NCBI RefSeq assembly: GCF_004023625.1
Contig: NZ_ML137712.1
Coordinates: forward strand, 124,001-188,000
Length of the DNA stretch: 64,000 nucleotides
Direction: 5' to 3'
Source: Streptomyces cavernae
GTDB lineage: Bacteria > Actinomycetota > Actinomycetes > Streptomycetales > Streptomycetaceae
Every line of letters begins with the position of its first letter. Positions within the stretch are counted from its first letter, which is position 1. The notes beneath the pieces are model-generated. The model searched no databases and was not told the origin of the DNA. It saw only the letters and a list, made by a program, of their open reading frames with translations. The position numbers and the translations under genes were made by a program. Shown here in pieces: positions 1 to 8,470 of this stretch.

Positions 1-171
1 GCGCAGGGCGACCGCACGGGTACTGAGGGCGTCGTAACCGACCTCGTCGAGGAGTTCGGCGCAGGCGTCGAGGATTCTCGTCAGGCGTTCGGCGCTGCGC
101 TGCTGTACGGGCGCTCGGCGCAGGGTCATGGCTTGGGGCACTGGCTTCGTCGCGTGGGGCACGGGCTTCAT
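1..171 (-). CDS. TetR-family transcriptional regulator, truncated at window edge
   Basis: Only the first 57 codons lie in the window; the gene runs off the left end. The chosen ATG at 171 has a strong AGGAAGG ribosome site five bases upstream. A second in-frame ATG at 129 is possible but lacks such a site. After about 15 residues the translation enters an amphipathic helix with SAERLTRILDACAELL followed by GYDALSTRAVALR. This is the usual opening of the TetR DNA-binding helix-turn-helix. The ligand domain is not visible, so its target is unknown. It is read in the same direction as the lipoprotein gene upstream of it, 109 bp away. Confidence 0.72.
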   Translation of the reverse strand, partial: MKPVPHATKPVPQAMTLRRAPVQQRSAERLTRILDACAELLDEVGYDALSTRAVALR

Positions 172-280
172 GATGCCTTCCTGCCGCGATCCGGTGAACC
201 TTGCCCTTCAGTACGCGTGCGACCACCCTGTGCACTCAAGCCAATGCAGCGGATCACAACCACGGTGGGCGACGGCGCAC

Positions 281-820
281 TCACCGCAGGGGATGAGCGG
301 TCGGGCTCGCGTCCGCGGCCGGCTCGTCCTCCGACGCCGTGACGTCCGCGGTGCTCTCCACCGGTTCGCCGTTCACCGCCCAGACCGTGCCGTCGTCCGC
401 GTAGAGGCGCACGGTGAGCTGGTGCGTGCCGCGCGAGAGACGTCCCTCGGGGAGTCGGTGCTCGGGGCCGCGCAGCCGGGCGACGTCGCGGCCGTCGAGC
501 CGGAGGACGGCGACGCCCCGGCCGGGCTCGGCCGTGGGGTCGGTCCCGGCGCGTGAGAAGCGGAAGTTGGTGACCGTCAGACGTACGTCCCAGCCGCCCG
601 CCGTGTCGGGACGGACGACGATCCCCACCCCGGGCGCGCCCTTCTCGTCGATCTCGCGGTAGCGACGCCCTTCGCCGTCGGTGTCCGGCAGCAGCCTGCC
701 GACCGGTGAGGACCGTGCCCCGCCCGTTCTCTCCTGTGCCTCGCTGGAGCCGCAGGCCGTCGCGCCGCCGATCAGGACGCAGGCCGCGAGCGCAGCGGCA
801 CATCCCCGCATCCACGCCAT
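281..820 (-). CDS. putative lipoprotein, 179 aa
   Basis: The first 22 residues form a signal peptide ending in a lipobox (GGATAC), so Cys22 is probably lipidated and the protein held on the outside of the membrane. The rest is soluble with alternating beta-type stretches (GWDVRLTVTNFRFSR, RGTHQLTVRLYADDGTVWAVNG) and resembles a small beta-sandwich. No enzyme motif is recognised. The ATG at 820 has no clear purine-rich ribosome site, so the start could be the ATG at 811 or the message could be leaderless. It diverges from hmgA, with which it shares a 179-bp promoter region. The function is unknown. Confidence 0.72.
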   Translation of the reverse strand: MAWMRGCAAALAACVLIGGATACGSSEAQERTGGARSSPVGRLLPDTDGEGRRYREIDEKGAPGVGIVVRPDTAGGWDVRLTVTNFRFSRAGTDPTAEPGRGVAVLRLDGRDVARLRGPEHRLPEGRLSRGTHQLTVRLYADDGTVWAVNGEPVESTADVTASEDEPAADASPTAHPLR

Positions 821-921
821 GCCGGGGAGAGTAGAACACCGCTCAGGTAACCCGAATCCCCCTGGAGAGGGGTTCTCGGGTCATACGCAGGTCGCACTCA
901 CCGCACTCACTCCGCAGTCAC

Positions 922-950
922 TTGCACAGCCGGTCCCGGAATCCTACGGT
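922..950 (+). promoter_or_regulatory. candidate vegetative promoter of hmgA
   Basis: TTGCAC at 922-927 is followed after exactly 17 bases by TACGGT at 945-950. This fits the principal-sigma pattern TTGACA-N17-TANNNT with two changes in the -35 box. The implied start near 957 gives a leader of about 43 bases before the hmgA ATG at 1000. The call rests only on pattern matching. Confidence 0.4.
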
Positions 951-999
951 GAAGCATAGGAATCAATCGGATGCGGGTGCGAGGGAGCGAGGAGCGAGC

Positions 1000-2346
1000 A
1001 TGAGTGGGGACGCGCGAAAGGTCGCCGAGGGGCTGACCTATCTCACGGGCTTCGGCAACGAGCACGCCTCGGAAGCGGTCCCCGGCGCCCTGCCGCTGGG
1101 CCGCAACTCCCCGCAGCGGGCACCGCTCGGGCTGTACGCGGAGCAGCTGAGCGGCTCGGCGTTCACCGAACCGAGGGCGCACAACCGGCGCTCGTGGCTG
1201 TACCGCATCCGCCCCTCCGCCGCACACCCGGCGTTCACCCGCATTCACAACGGCACGCTGCGCACCGCCCCGTTCACGGAGTCGGTGCCCGACCCCAACC
1301 GGCTGCGCTGGAACCCGCTGCCCGAGCCCCCGGCGGGCACGGACTTCGTCAAGGGGCTGTGGACGCTCGGGGGCAACGGCGACGCCACGCAGCGCACGGG
1401 CATGGCCGTGCACCTGTACCACGCCAACGCCTCGATGGACCGGGTCTTCAGTGACGCCGACGGGGAGCTGCTGATCGTGCCCGAGCGCGGCGGGCTGCTG
1501 CTGCGCACGGAGTTCGGGCTGCTGCGCGTGGAGCCCGGCGAGGTGGCGGTGGTCCCGCGCGGGGTCCGCTTCCGGGTGGATTTGCTGGACGCGGAGTCGG
1601 ACCGCGGGCCGAGCCCGGCGGCGCGCGGCTATGTCTGCGAGAACTACGGCGCGCCCTTCCGCCTGCCCGACCTCGGGCCGATCGGCGCCAACGGTCTGGC
1701 GGGCGCACGGGACTTCCGGGCACCGGTGGCCGCGTACGAGGACGTCGAGGAGCCGGTGGAGGTGGTGAACAAGTTCTGCGGCAACCTCTGGTCGGCCGTT
1801 TACGACCACTCGCCGCTGGACGTCGTCGCCTGGCACGGCAACTACGTTCCGTACGTCTACGACCTGCGCCGTTTCAATGTGATCGGCACGATCAGCTACG
1901 ACCATCCGGACCCGTCGATCTTCACGGTGCTCACCTCGCCGTCCGACACCCCGGGTCTCGCGGGTGTGGACTTCGTGGTGTTCGCGCCGCGCTGGCTGGT
2001 GGGCGAGGACACATTCCGGCCGCCGTACTTCCACCGGAACGTGATGAGCGAGTACATGGGCCTGATCGAAGGCGCCTACGACGCGAAGGCGGAAGGCTTC
2101 GTGCCCGGCGGTGGGTCGCTGCACAACATGATGTCGGCGCACGGGCCGGACCGGGAGACCTTCGAGCGGGCGAGCGCCGCCGAGCTGCGGCCGCAGAAGA
2201 TCGACGACGGCCTGGCCTTCATGTTCGAGACGCGCTGGCCGGTCACCGCCACCGCGCAGGCCGCCCGGGCGGCCCATCTGCAGCGCGGCTACGACGATGT
2301 GTGGCAGGGTCTGGAGCGCCATTTCCCGCGCACGGGATTCGCATAA
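1000..2346 (+). CDS. hmgA: homogentisate 1,2-dioxygenase
   Basis: This cytoplasmic Fe(II) enzyme opens the ring of homogentisate to maleylacetoacetate in tyrosine and phenylalanine breakdown. The protein is 448 residues, the usual length, and begins with the family-typical [12 protein letters not shown] segment. The metal triad is visible as His345 (PPYFHRN), Glu351 (MSEYMG) and His381 (MSAHGPD). The 6- and 30-residue spacing matches that of the human enzyme's iron ligands. The ATG at 1000 was preferred to an upstream in-frame start because GAGGGAGCGAGGAG lies just before it and family homology begins there. A GntR regulator follows after 33 bp, probably on the same transcript. Other tyrosine-degradation genes are not nearby. 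Confidence 0.96.
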   Translation: MSGDARKVAEGLTYLTGFGNEHASEAVPGALPLGRNSPQRAPLGLYAEQLSGSAFTEPRAHNRRSWLYRIRPSAAHPAFTRIHNGTLRTAPFTESVPDPNRLRWNPLPEPPAGTDFVKGLWTLGGNGDATQRTGMAVHLYHANASMDRVFSDADGELLIVPERGGLLLRTEFGLLRVEPGEVAVVPRGVRFRVDLLDAESDRGPSPAARGYVCENYGAPFRLPDLGPIGANGLAGARDFRAPVAAYEDVEEPVEVVNKFCGNLWSAVYDHSPLDVVAWHGNYVPYVYDLRRFNVIGTISYDHPDPSIFTVLTSPSDTPGLAGVDFVVFAPRWLVGEDTFRPPYFHRNVMSEYMGLIEGAYDAKAEGFVPGGGSLHNMMSAHGPDRETFERASAAELRPQKIDDGLAFMFETRWPVTATAQAARAAHLQRGYDDVWQGLERHFPRTGFA

Positions 2347-2379
2347 AGCCTGACCGGAACGGATTGATTCGGAGTAGCC

Positions 2380-3129
2380 GTGACCGCGTTCGCCCCGGAT
2401 TCGATCGTTCTGAACCGGAAGCTGCCGCTGTGGTACCAGGTGTCGCAGTCGCTGCGCGCCTCGATACTCGGCCGCCGGCCGGACGCTCCGCTGCGGCTGC
2501 CAACCGAGGAGCAACTGGCCGGACACTACGGCGTGAGCGTGCTGACCATGCGGCAGGCGCTGAAGGAGCTGGAGGACGAGGGACTGATCACCCGGCACCG
2601 GCGGCGTGGCACGTTCATCGAGCCGACCGCCCAGCGCGGGGCGCCCGTACGGCTGCTGGGCTCGGTCGACACGATCGTGGCGCAGCAGTCGGGGATGACG
2701 AGCGAGCTGCTGGACCGGGGCCGGGTCCCGGTGCCCGGTGAACTCGCCGAGCACTTCCCGGATCTGACCGAGGTGGCGATGTTCCACCGGCTGCGCGGCG
2801 ACGAGCTGACGGGGGAGCCCACGAACCACGCGCGCAACCATCTGCGGCCCGAACTGGCCGAGCGCATCGACCCCGAGGACCTGGTGCGGCGGCCGATGAC
2901 GAAGGTCCTGCGCGATGTGGTGGGCGTGCGCATCAGCCGGATCACCGACACGGTGGAGGCGCGCCTCGCCGACCCGGAGACCTCCCGCCTCCTCCAAGTA
3001 CCGCTGCTGAGCCCGATCCTGCACTACACGGGTGTGGTGTACGGCGAGGACGGGCAGGTGCTGGACGTGGCCCGCATCTGCTACCGGGGGGACCGCTTCT
3101 CCTTCACGGTCACCCTCGACGCACACTGA
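2380..3129 (+). CDS. GntR-family regulator with UTRA ligand domain (HutC type)
   Basis: The 249-residue protein has a winged helix-turn-helix at residues about 15-80 (LPTEEQLAGHYGVSVLTMRQ, then DEGLITRHRRRGTF) and a C-terminal UTRA-type effector domain of about 150 residues. HutC-type regulators usually repress a linked operon until a pathway metabolite binds. Its place 33 bp after hmgA suggests, as inference only, control of tyrosine catabolism. The GTG start at 2380 has GGAG six bases upstream. No palindromic operator was identified with confidence in the hmgA promoter. Confidence 0.88.
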   Translation: MTAFAPDSIVLNRKLPLWYQVSQSLRASILGRRPDAPLRLPTEEQLAGHYGVSVLTMRQALKELEDEGLITRHRRRGTFIEPTAQRGAPVRLLGSVDTIVAQQSGMTSELLDRGRVPVPGELAEHFPDLTEVAMFHRLRGDELTGEPTNHARNHLRPELAERIDPEDLVRRPMTKVLRDVVGVRISRITDTVEARLADPETSRLLQVPLLSPILHYTGVVYGEDGQVLDVARICYRGDRFSFTVTLDAH

Positions 3130-3141
3130 GCAGGCCGTACG

Positions 3142-4317
3142 ATGCCCAGCGTGACGCACGACGACGCTCCGCTGCTCGCGGACCTCATACCGTGGTCCGT
3201 CGCACCGCCGCGGCTGGGCCGGGGGTGGCCGACGGCCCCCGACGCGGCTTCGCTGAAGGCACGCTGGGACGCCCTGATGAAGGCCGAGGGCCCCGACCGG
3301 GAGGCGCTCCTGGAGCCGACGCGCTCGCGCACCCTGAACTCGGCGGTCGCGCAGTTGCCGGGCCAGTCCAGCGGGACGGAGAGGCTGGCCCGGGTCGCGG
3401 GCCCCTGCCCGGAGCCCGTGCGGGTGCTGCACGGCCCGTTCGACGAGCAGTGGCTGATCCCCGACCACCGGCTGATCGACGTGGCGCGCCCGGAGTTGTG
3501 GCGGGTGACGGACGAACGGCAGGCGTTCGCCGTCGAGACGACGGCCGTCCCCGGCTCCTCGGGTCCGCCGCTGCTGGTGACGTCCCTGCTGCCGGTGCTG
3601 CGGGCCGGCCGCGTCCGCCCGCTGTACCGGCGCCCGCACGGCACGGAACCGAACCTGGCGCCCGGCCTGTTGGAGCACCTCGGCTCCCGGCTCGGCCACT
3701 CCCCCGCCCCGGAGGACATCCTCGCGTGGACGGTGGCGACCGTGCGCGCTGGCCCCGACGGGCTCCGGGTTCCGCTCACCGGGGACGCCGAACTGTGGGC
3801 GCGGGGCGTCGAGGTGGGCCACCGCATGCTCTGGCTGATGCGGCGCGACGGCGAGCGGCCCAAGCTACCCGGCGGCCGGCGGCCCTACGTGCGCGCTCCG
3901 CTGCCCTCGCGTCCGCTCACCCTGCACTTCGACCGCGACGAGGAGACACTGCATCTCGACGGTGGCCGGATCTCCCCGGTGCCGCCCGAGGCCTGGGACT
4001 TCGAGGTGAGCGGGGTGCGCGTCCTGGAGCAGTGGTTCACGGCCCGGACCGTGGACGGCGAGCCGGGCGGGCTGACGGCGATCCGGCCACCCACCTGGCC
4101 GCAGACCTGGACGTCCGAACTGCTGGAACTGGTCACGGTGCTCGCGCTGCTCGGGGAACTGCGTCCCCGGCAGGCCGAGCTGACGGTGACGGCACCGGTG
4201 ACCGCGGCGGAACTGCGCACGGCGGGCGTGCTCCCGGTCCCGGCGGCTGCGCGTCGGCCCGCCTCCGTACTGGACCATCACGAGGAGGGCCCGGAGGGGC
4301 AGTTCGCGCTGTTGTAG
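3142..4317 (+). CDS. orphan type ISP restriction-modification C-terminal specificity-like protein
   Basis: The 391-residue protein has no helicase, nuclease or methyltransferase motif. Its C-terminal half carries DFEVSGVRVLEQWFTAR, followed by LLELVTVLALL. This is the hallmark of the C-terminal specificity (target recognition) domain of type ISP restriction-modification enzymes such as LlaBIII. The middle has a charged beta-rich stretch (RPLTLHFDRDEETLHLDG). It starts 12 bp after the GntR gene and may be co-transcribed. With no catalytic domains here or nearby, it cannot be a working restriction system. It may be a domesticated DNA-recognition protein. The family call is from memory of the motif; the function is unknown. 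Confidence 0.62.
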   Translation: MPSVTHDDAPLLADLIPWSVAPPRLGRGWPTAPDAASLKARWDALMKAEGPDREALLEPTRSRTLNSAVAQLPGQSSGTERLARVAGPCPEPVRVLHGPFDEQWLIPDHRLIDVARPELWRVTDERQAFAVETTAVPGSSGPPLLVTSLLPVLRAGRVRPLYRRPHGTEPNLAPGLLEHLGSRLGHSPAPEDILAWTVATVRAGPDGLRVPLTGDAELWARGVEVGHRMLWLMRRDGERPKLPGGRRPYVRAPLPSRPLTLHFDRDEETLHLDGGRISPVPPEAWDFEVSGVRVLEQWFTARTVDGEPGGLTAIRPPTWPQTWTSELLELVTVLALLGELRPRQAELTVTAPVTAAELRTAGVLPVPAAARRPASVLDHHEEGPEGQFALL

Positions 4318-4674
4318 TGCTCGGCGCGCGGGTGCTCCGGGCCGTCGACGCGGCCACCACGCGGGATCGAACGCGCGGCCCGGCGCGGCTCTGCGGGCGG
4401 CCACCGGGTCGTCCCGTCGGCGCGGGTGGGGAGACCGCGCGGTTGGGGAGACGAGGGGCCCTGCCCGCGGGATGGCGGGGGAAGGGTGGCCGTGCCCGCG
4501 TGACGGGACGTGGACGGATTGCCGTGCCCTGGGTGAAGGGGCTGGGAGACGGGTTACCGTGCCCGCGCCCGGTGAGCAAACCGTGGCGCCGCCGCGAGCC
4601 GTGGGGATGACGGACTCGGAAGATCGCGGCACTGCGCCGGGACGGTGTGGTCGCCCGAACGCGGGCTCAGGCGT
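4318..4674. other. 357-bp gap between convergent genes
   Basis: Very GC-rich sequence between the stop of the ISP-like gene and the stop of the small minus-strand gene. Open frames cross it on both strands, but none has a ribosome site or recognisable protein. Three imperfect copies of a CCGTGCCC-containing phrase occur near 4489, 4520 and 4557, each followed by a GGTGA or GTGA tail. No convincing terminator hairpin was found. Confidence 0.4.
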
Positions 4675-4944
4675 TCAGCGACCGCCGAAGAGCGTGCGGC
4701 GCAGCCGTCGCAGTGGCGCGAAGAGCGACACCCGCCGCACCCTCGCCCCCCTGCCGCTGTCCCGCTGCGAGCTGTCCCGCGCGGTCAGCTCCCGCATGAG
4801 AGACGTCGCCTCCACCGTCTCACCCTGCGGGATGGCGGGACCAGCCAGCACCGACAGGTGGCGGTCGAGACGCGATTTGCTCGCGCTGCTGCCGTAGGTG
4901 ATCGCAGGGACTCGCGCCCTGCTGCGCACTGTTATCTGTTCCAT
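4675..4944 (-). CDS. small basic protein of unknown function, 89 aa
   Basis: The ATG at 4944 is preceded by GGGGAG with six-base spacing. A GTG at 4956 in the same frame is possible but would place that site inside the gene. The protein has a Ser/Arg-rich N-terminus (MEQITVRSRARVPAITYGSS), a middle with ATSLMRELTARD, and a strongly basic C-terminus (RVRRVSLFAPLRRLRRTLFG) that could sit on membrane or nucleic acid. Codon use is typical for the genome, which supports a real gene. I do not recognise a family. It lies upstream of, and is not co-transcribed with, the minus-strand sigma/anti-sigma pair. Confidence 0.62.
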   Translation of the reverse strand: MEQITVRSRARVPAITYGSSASKSRLDRHLSVLAGPAIPQGETVEATSLMRELTARDSSQRDSGRGARVRRVSLFAPLRRLRRTLFGGR

Positions 4945-5069
4945 GTCACTCCCCACCCGTACGATGCACCCGGCCCGGGCAGGTTAACCCTATCGCCCTC
5001 GCATGGCACCCGTGTATCGCGGTCACAGGATTCACCTTTGACACAAGGCCGTTGACGCGTTCTTTCCCA

Positions 5070-5909
5070 TTACCCTCCGAAGCCGACTGAATTCAGGGCG
5101 AGTTGGACAACTGGTGCACTGGTGGGCTGCGGTGATCCACCGTTGGGCTCCTCCGTGACAGCGAGTGAGGTCGCATCCGTGCTCAGGCCTGATGCCACCA
5201 GCGGCGTGTCGCCGGTGAACAGACCCAGGGAGCGTGGTTGCACATTGGGGCGCATAAGCCACAGTTGGTGCACCCGGCCGCCGGAGGGAGTGCCGAGCCC
5301 GCTCAGTGTGACCACCGCACGCCCCTCCGACTTGGAGGCCACCACGCCCAGTCCGCGTCCCTGCGCGTCCCGTTGGCTGGTGGCGCTGGCGTCGGGCGCG
5401 GCGAGCACCTGGGCGATCCGCTGCGCCTGGACGCGTTCGGCGTCGAGGTCCTGACGGGCCCGGTCGGCCTGCACGGCGAAGAGCGCGGCCACGACGAGCG
5501 CGGCGGCGGCCGTGGTGGTGGCGAGCGGCATCAGCAGCCATCGGAAACGGGGTTCACGGGGGCGCTGCTGCGGCCGTTCGACGCGCACGCCTTCTCGGGC
5601 GCGCGCTTGTTCGGAGGCGCCACCGTAATCCCAGCGGGCCTCCTGCGCCGGCAGGGCCCCTTCCTGGGGGATGTTGCGCACGGCGGCCATGACCCGGTCA
5701 CGCATCATCGGCGGCGGGGGCGCGGCCGTGGACCAGGCGAGCCGGACGGCGTCCTCGGACAGGGCCCGCACTTCGGCGGCGCAACTCTGACAGCGCTCCA
5801 AGTGGCGTTCGAAGCGGGCCCGTTCCTGGGGTTCGAGGGCGTCGAGCGCGTAGGGCGCGGCAAGGGAGTGGAGGTCGCCGCCCGGCCACAAGTGGTCCCG
5901 GATCGTCAT
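5070..5909 (-). CDS. rskA: anti-sigma-K factor RskA-like
   Basis: The 279-residue single-pass membrane protein is predicted to hold SigK inactive at the membrane. Residues about 8-50 form the anti-sigma domain, with an HLERCQSCAAE motif that matches the zinc-type H-x3-C-x2-C signature. A transmembrane helix follows (WLLMPLATTTAAAALVVAAL). The external C-terminal RskA domain carries VTLSGLGTPSGGRVHQLWLM, typical of the family. The start at 5909 has GGGAGGTG upstream and overlaps the sigK stop by four bases (ATGA), so translation is coupled. In mycobacteria, RskA homologues are released by regulated proteolysis; here the triggering signal is unknown. Confidence 0.92.
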   Translation of the reverse strand: MTIRDHLWPGGDLHSLAAPYALDALEPQERARFERHLERCQSCAAEVRALSEDAVRLAWSTAAPPPPMMRDRVMAAVRNIPQEGALPAQEARWDYGGASEQARAREGVRVERPQQRPREPRFRWLLMPLATTTAAAALVVAALFAVQADRARQDLDAERVQAQRIAQVLAAPDASATSQRDAQGRGLGVVASKSEGRAVVTLSGLGTPSGGRVHQLWLMRPNVQPRSLGLFTGDTPLVASGLSTDATSLAVTEEPNGGSPQPTSAPVVQLALNSVGFGG

Positions 5910-6475
5910 GCGGCACCTCCCAGACACTCGCGCAGCCGGGTCAGACCGTCACGCATCCGCGTCTTGACCGTACCGAGCGGCAGCGAGAGCCGCTCGGCGA
6001 CTTCACGGTATGTGTACCCGTCGTAGTAGGCGAGGGTGACCGACTGCCGCTGAAGATCGGTGAGCCGGTCCAGACAGCGGCGCACCCACTGCCGTTCCAG
6101 GCCGGCCTCCACCTCCTCGGAGACGTGGTCGAAGGCGGGAGAGTGCTCCCGCTGTCCGACGCGCAGATCGCGTTCGGTCGCGGCGCGGGCGCTGCGCACC
6201 CGGTCCACGGCGCGGCGGTGGGCGAGGGTGAGGATCCAGGACAGGGCGCTGCCGCGCCCGGGATCGAACCGGCCCGCGGTCCGCCAGACTTCGATCAGCA
6301 CTTCCTGGGACACCTCTTCCGACTGCGCCACATCACGCACGACCCGACGCACCAACCCGAACACCGCACCGGACACCATCCCGTACAGATCCTCGAAGGC
6401 CTTCTGGTCTCCTCCGGCGACGAGCACCAGAAGTTCGTCCGCATCCACCCTTCTCCCCTCTCCGGACGTCCGCAC
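5906..6475 (-). CDS. sigK: ECF RNA polymerase sigma factor SigK-like
   Basis: The 189-residue ECF sigma factor has region 2 at about residues 20-90 (AFEDLYGMVSGAVFGLVRRV, then SEEVSQEVLIEVW) and region 4 at about 130-185 (LTDLQRQSVTLAYYDGYTY, REVAERLSLPLGTVKTRM). It belongs to the SigK/ECF19 type paired with RskA. The GTG at 6475 is preceded by GGAGGAGG at good spacing; a GTG at 6448 is an alternative. A promoter matching the SigK consensus lies upstream on its own strand (6503-6529), so it likely activates itself. A second such box faces the divergent DUF4331 operon. Confidence 0.93.
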   Translation of the reverse strand: MRTSGEGRRVDADELLVLVAGGDQKAFEDLYGMVSGAVFGLVRRVVRDVAQSEEVSQEVLIEVWRTAGRFDPGRGSALSWILTLAHRRAVDRVRSARAATERDLRVGQREHSPAFDHVSEEVEAGLERQWVRRCLDRLTDLQRQSVTLAYYDGYTYREVAERLSLPLGTVKTRMRDGLTRLRECLGGAA

Positions 6476-6502
6476 GACCCCTCCTCCCCTCCTCGGTCAG
6501 GT

Positions 6503-6529
6503 ATTCGCAGCGAGCGCGCCTCTGGATGG
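6503..6529 (-). promoter_or_regulatory. candidate SigK autoregulatory promoter
   Basis: Read on the minus strand, CCATCC (6529-6524) is followed after 15 bases by GCGAAT (6508-6503). The mycobacterial SigK consensus is CCATCC with CCGAAT, so eleven of twelve box bases agree. The site is 28 bases before the sigK start codon and faces sigK. Confidence 0.6.
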
Positions 6530-6580
6530 GTTACGGATCAGCCGTCCGAAAACGCGAGTCGAAGTTTGTCGAGGTTCCAC

Positions 6581-6607
6581 CAATCCGGCCTCGCGAGGGC
6601 TCCGAAT
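6581..6607 (+). promoter_or_regulatory. candidate SigK promoter of the DUF4331 operon
   Basis: CAATCC at 6581-6586 is followed after 15 bases by CCGAAT at 6602-6607. This is the same spacing as in the divergent sigK promoter and a perfect -10 match to the known SigK box. The predicted start near 6615 leaves a leader of about 175 bases before the DUF4331 ATG. The 316-bp region 6476-6791 holds both promoters and no gene. Confidence 0.6.
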
Positions 6608-6791
6608 GGCGAGTGTCAGGCAACAACCGACAACGGATTGAGTGCAACGGCTGATTGATCCGTAAGTCGGTGCAGCGGCACAGCGACAAGCGAACCAATC
6701 GCCGAGGCAGCTGGGCGCAGATCGCACCCCGGCACCGCAGCAGGCAGGCAGCACCGCCGGAAACACTGCTTGGAACACGAGGACGGACGGC

Positions 6792-8315
6792 ATGACACCT
6801 TTCATCAAGGGCGGCGTGGGACGCAGGAGTCTCGCGACCCTGATCAGTGGTGCGCTGGCCGCCGGGGGGCTCGCAGCCGCCGGCGTGACGGCGCTCGGCC
6901 CCACCACGGCGAGCGCGTCCAGCCACCGGGAGGCCCCTCTCATCTCGGGAACCCCCCAGTTCGACAACACGGACCTGTACGCGTTCGTGAGCCCCGACAA
7001 GCCCGACACCACGACCATCGTGGCGAACGTCATCCCGTTCGAGGAACCCGCGGGCGGGCCGAACTTCTACAACTTCGCCGACGACGCCCAGTACGACATC
7101 CACATCGACAGCGACGGCGACGCCCAGGGCGACCTGATCTTCCGTTACACGTTCAAGACGAAGATCAAGAACAAGAAGACGTTCCTGTACAACACGGGTC
7201 CGGTGGAGAGCCTCGACGACCCCGACCTGAACATCACGCAGACCTACGACCTGGAACTGCTGCGGCTGAAGAAGCAGAAGCTGGTCTCCCGGACGAAGGT
7301 CGCCAAGAACGCTCCGGTGGCGCCGTCCAGGGTCGGCGACGCGTCGATGCCGGACTACGGCAAGCTGCGCGACCAGGCCGTCTACGACCTCGGCGACGGC
7401 GCGAAGTCCTTCGCCGGCCAGGCCGACGACCCGTTCTTCCTGGACCTGCGCGTCTTCGACCTGCTGTACGGCGGTGACTTCAGCGAGGTCGGCCGGGACA
7501 CGCTCAAGGGCTACAACGTCAACTCGATCGCGCTCCAGGTGCCGAACCACCTGATCGCCGAGTCGGAGAAGCAGCCGATCGTGGGCATCTGGACGACGAC
7601 CCAGCGGCAGAACGCCTACGGCGAGTACAAGCAGGTCTCGCGTCTGGGCATGCCGCTGGTGAACGAGGTCGTCAACCCGCTGAAGGACAAGGACAAGTTC
7701 AACGCGTCCGCGCCCTGGGAGGACGCGCAGTTCCTGAAGAACGTCACCAACCCCGAGCTGCCCAAGCTCATCGAGGCGATCTTCAAGATCAAGGCTCCGA
7801 AGGAGCCGCGCAACGACCTGGTCGACGTGTTCCTGAAGGGCGTCAAGGACCTCAACCAGCCGCCCTACGTGACGCCGTCGGAGATGCTGCGCCTCAACAC
7901 CTCCATCCAGCCGGCCAAGAAGCCCAAGCGGCTCGGAGTGCTCGACGGTGACACCGCCGGCTTCCCGAACGGTCGCCGCCTGACCGACGACGTGCTCGAC
8001 ATCGCCCTGCAGGTCGTCGAGGGAGAGCTCCTCGGCGCCAAGAACGACCTGGGTGACGCGGTCGACAAGAACGACCGGAAGTTCGAGAAGGAATTCCCGT
8101 ACGTGGCCGAGCCGACCTCGGGTTCCCGCGGCAAGAAGGCCAAGGCCGGCGGTGAGGCCGAGACCAAGAGCGCGCTCAGCGGGCTCGGCCTGAGCAGCAG
8201 CTCCGACACCACCCTGATCGCCGTCTCCGCGGCGGCCGGTGCGGGCGGCTTCCTGCTCATCGGCACCGTCTTCCTGTGGTGGCGCAAGCGTCGTCTGGAC
8301 AACATGCGCTACTGA
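6792..8315 (+). CDS. secreted membrane-anchored DUF4331 protein
   Basis: The 507-residue protein has a long twin-arginine-like signal region (GVGRRSLATLISGALAAGGL) and a mature start around ASASSHREAPLISGTPQFDNTD. The SSHREAP-xx-DN-TD-Y segment defines DUF4331, a family of unknown function. The C-terminus has a transmembrane helix (LIAVSAAAGAGGFLLIGTVF) and a WWRKRR stop-transfer end, so the body lies outside the cell. The ATG at 6792 has GAGGAC upstream. It is first in an operon with a TPR protein and a NicO-type transporter. A SigK-like promoter in front suggests the SigK-RskA pair switches this set on. Confidence 0.85.
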   Translation: MTPFIKGGVGRRSLATLISGALAAGGLAAAGVTALGPTTASASSHREAPLISGTPQFDNTDLYAFVSPDKPDTTTIVANVIPFEEPAGGPNFYNFADDAQYDIHIDSDGDAQGDLIFRYTFKTKIKNKKTFLYNTGPVESLDDPDLNITQTYDLELLRLKKQKLVSRTKVAKNAPVAPSRVGDASMPDYGKLRDQAVYDLGDGAKSFAGQADDPFFLDLRVFDLLYGGDFSEVGRDTLKGYNVNSIALQVPNHLIAESEKQPIVGIWTTTQRQNAYGEYKQVSRLGMPLVNEVVNPLKDKDKFNASAPWEDAQFLKNVTNPELPKLIEAIFKIKAPKEPRNDLVDVFLKGVKDLNQPPYVTPSEMLRLNTSIQPAKKPKRLGVLDGDTAGFPNGRRLTDDVLDIALQVVEGELLGAKNDLGDAVDKNDRKFEKEFPYVAEPTSGSRGKKAKAGGEAETKSALSGLGLSSSSDTTLIAVSAAAGAGGFLLIGTVFLWWRKRRLDNMRY

Positions 8316-8470
8316 CACCACCCCACCAACTGGCGCGGCCCGCACGTACCCATCCCCCACGGCGCGGGCCGCGCCGCCCCACGACTTCCCTGCACCTCCC
8401 GCAGTTCAGCACTTCCGCACTCCCGCACTTCAGCACTCCCGCCAGACGCACCGCACTTGAGGAGAGGGCC
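8316..8470. repeat. short spacer with CAGCACT-type repeats
   Basis: The spacer between the DUF4331 and TPR genes contains TTCAGCACT twice (near 8405 and 8429) interleaved with CCGCACTCCCGC phrases, giving an imperfect repeat of about 24 bases. No terminator is evident, so the operon is probably continuous. Confidence 0.35.

Noticed and set aside
168..839. 223-codon minus-strand frame overlapping the lipoprotein gene
   Set aside because: It is out of frame with the lipoprotein and lacks a signal, domain or ribosome site; the lipoprotein frame has a clear lipobox.
907..3822. 971-codon minus-strand open frame opposite hmgA and the GntR gene
   Set aside because: It mirrors the codon bias of the plus-strand genes, has Arg/Gln/His-rich composition without any domain, and crosses two well-supported genes.
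3142..4317. A defence island around the type ISP-like gene
   Set aside because: No nuclease, methyltransferase or other defence gene lies within several kb; the neighbours are metabolic and regulatory.
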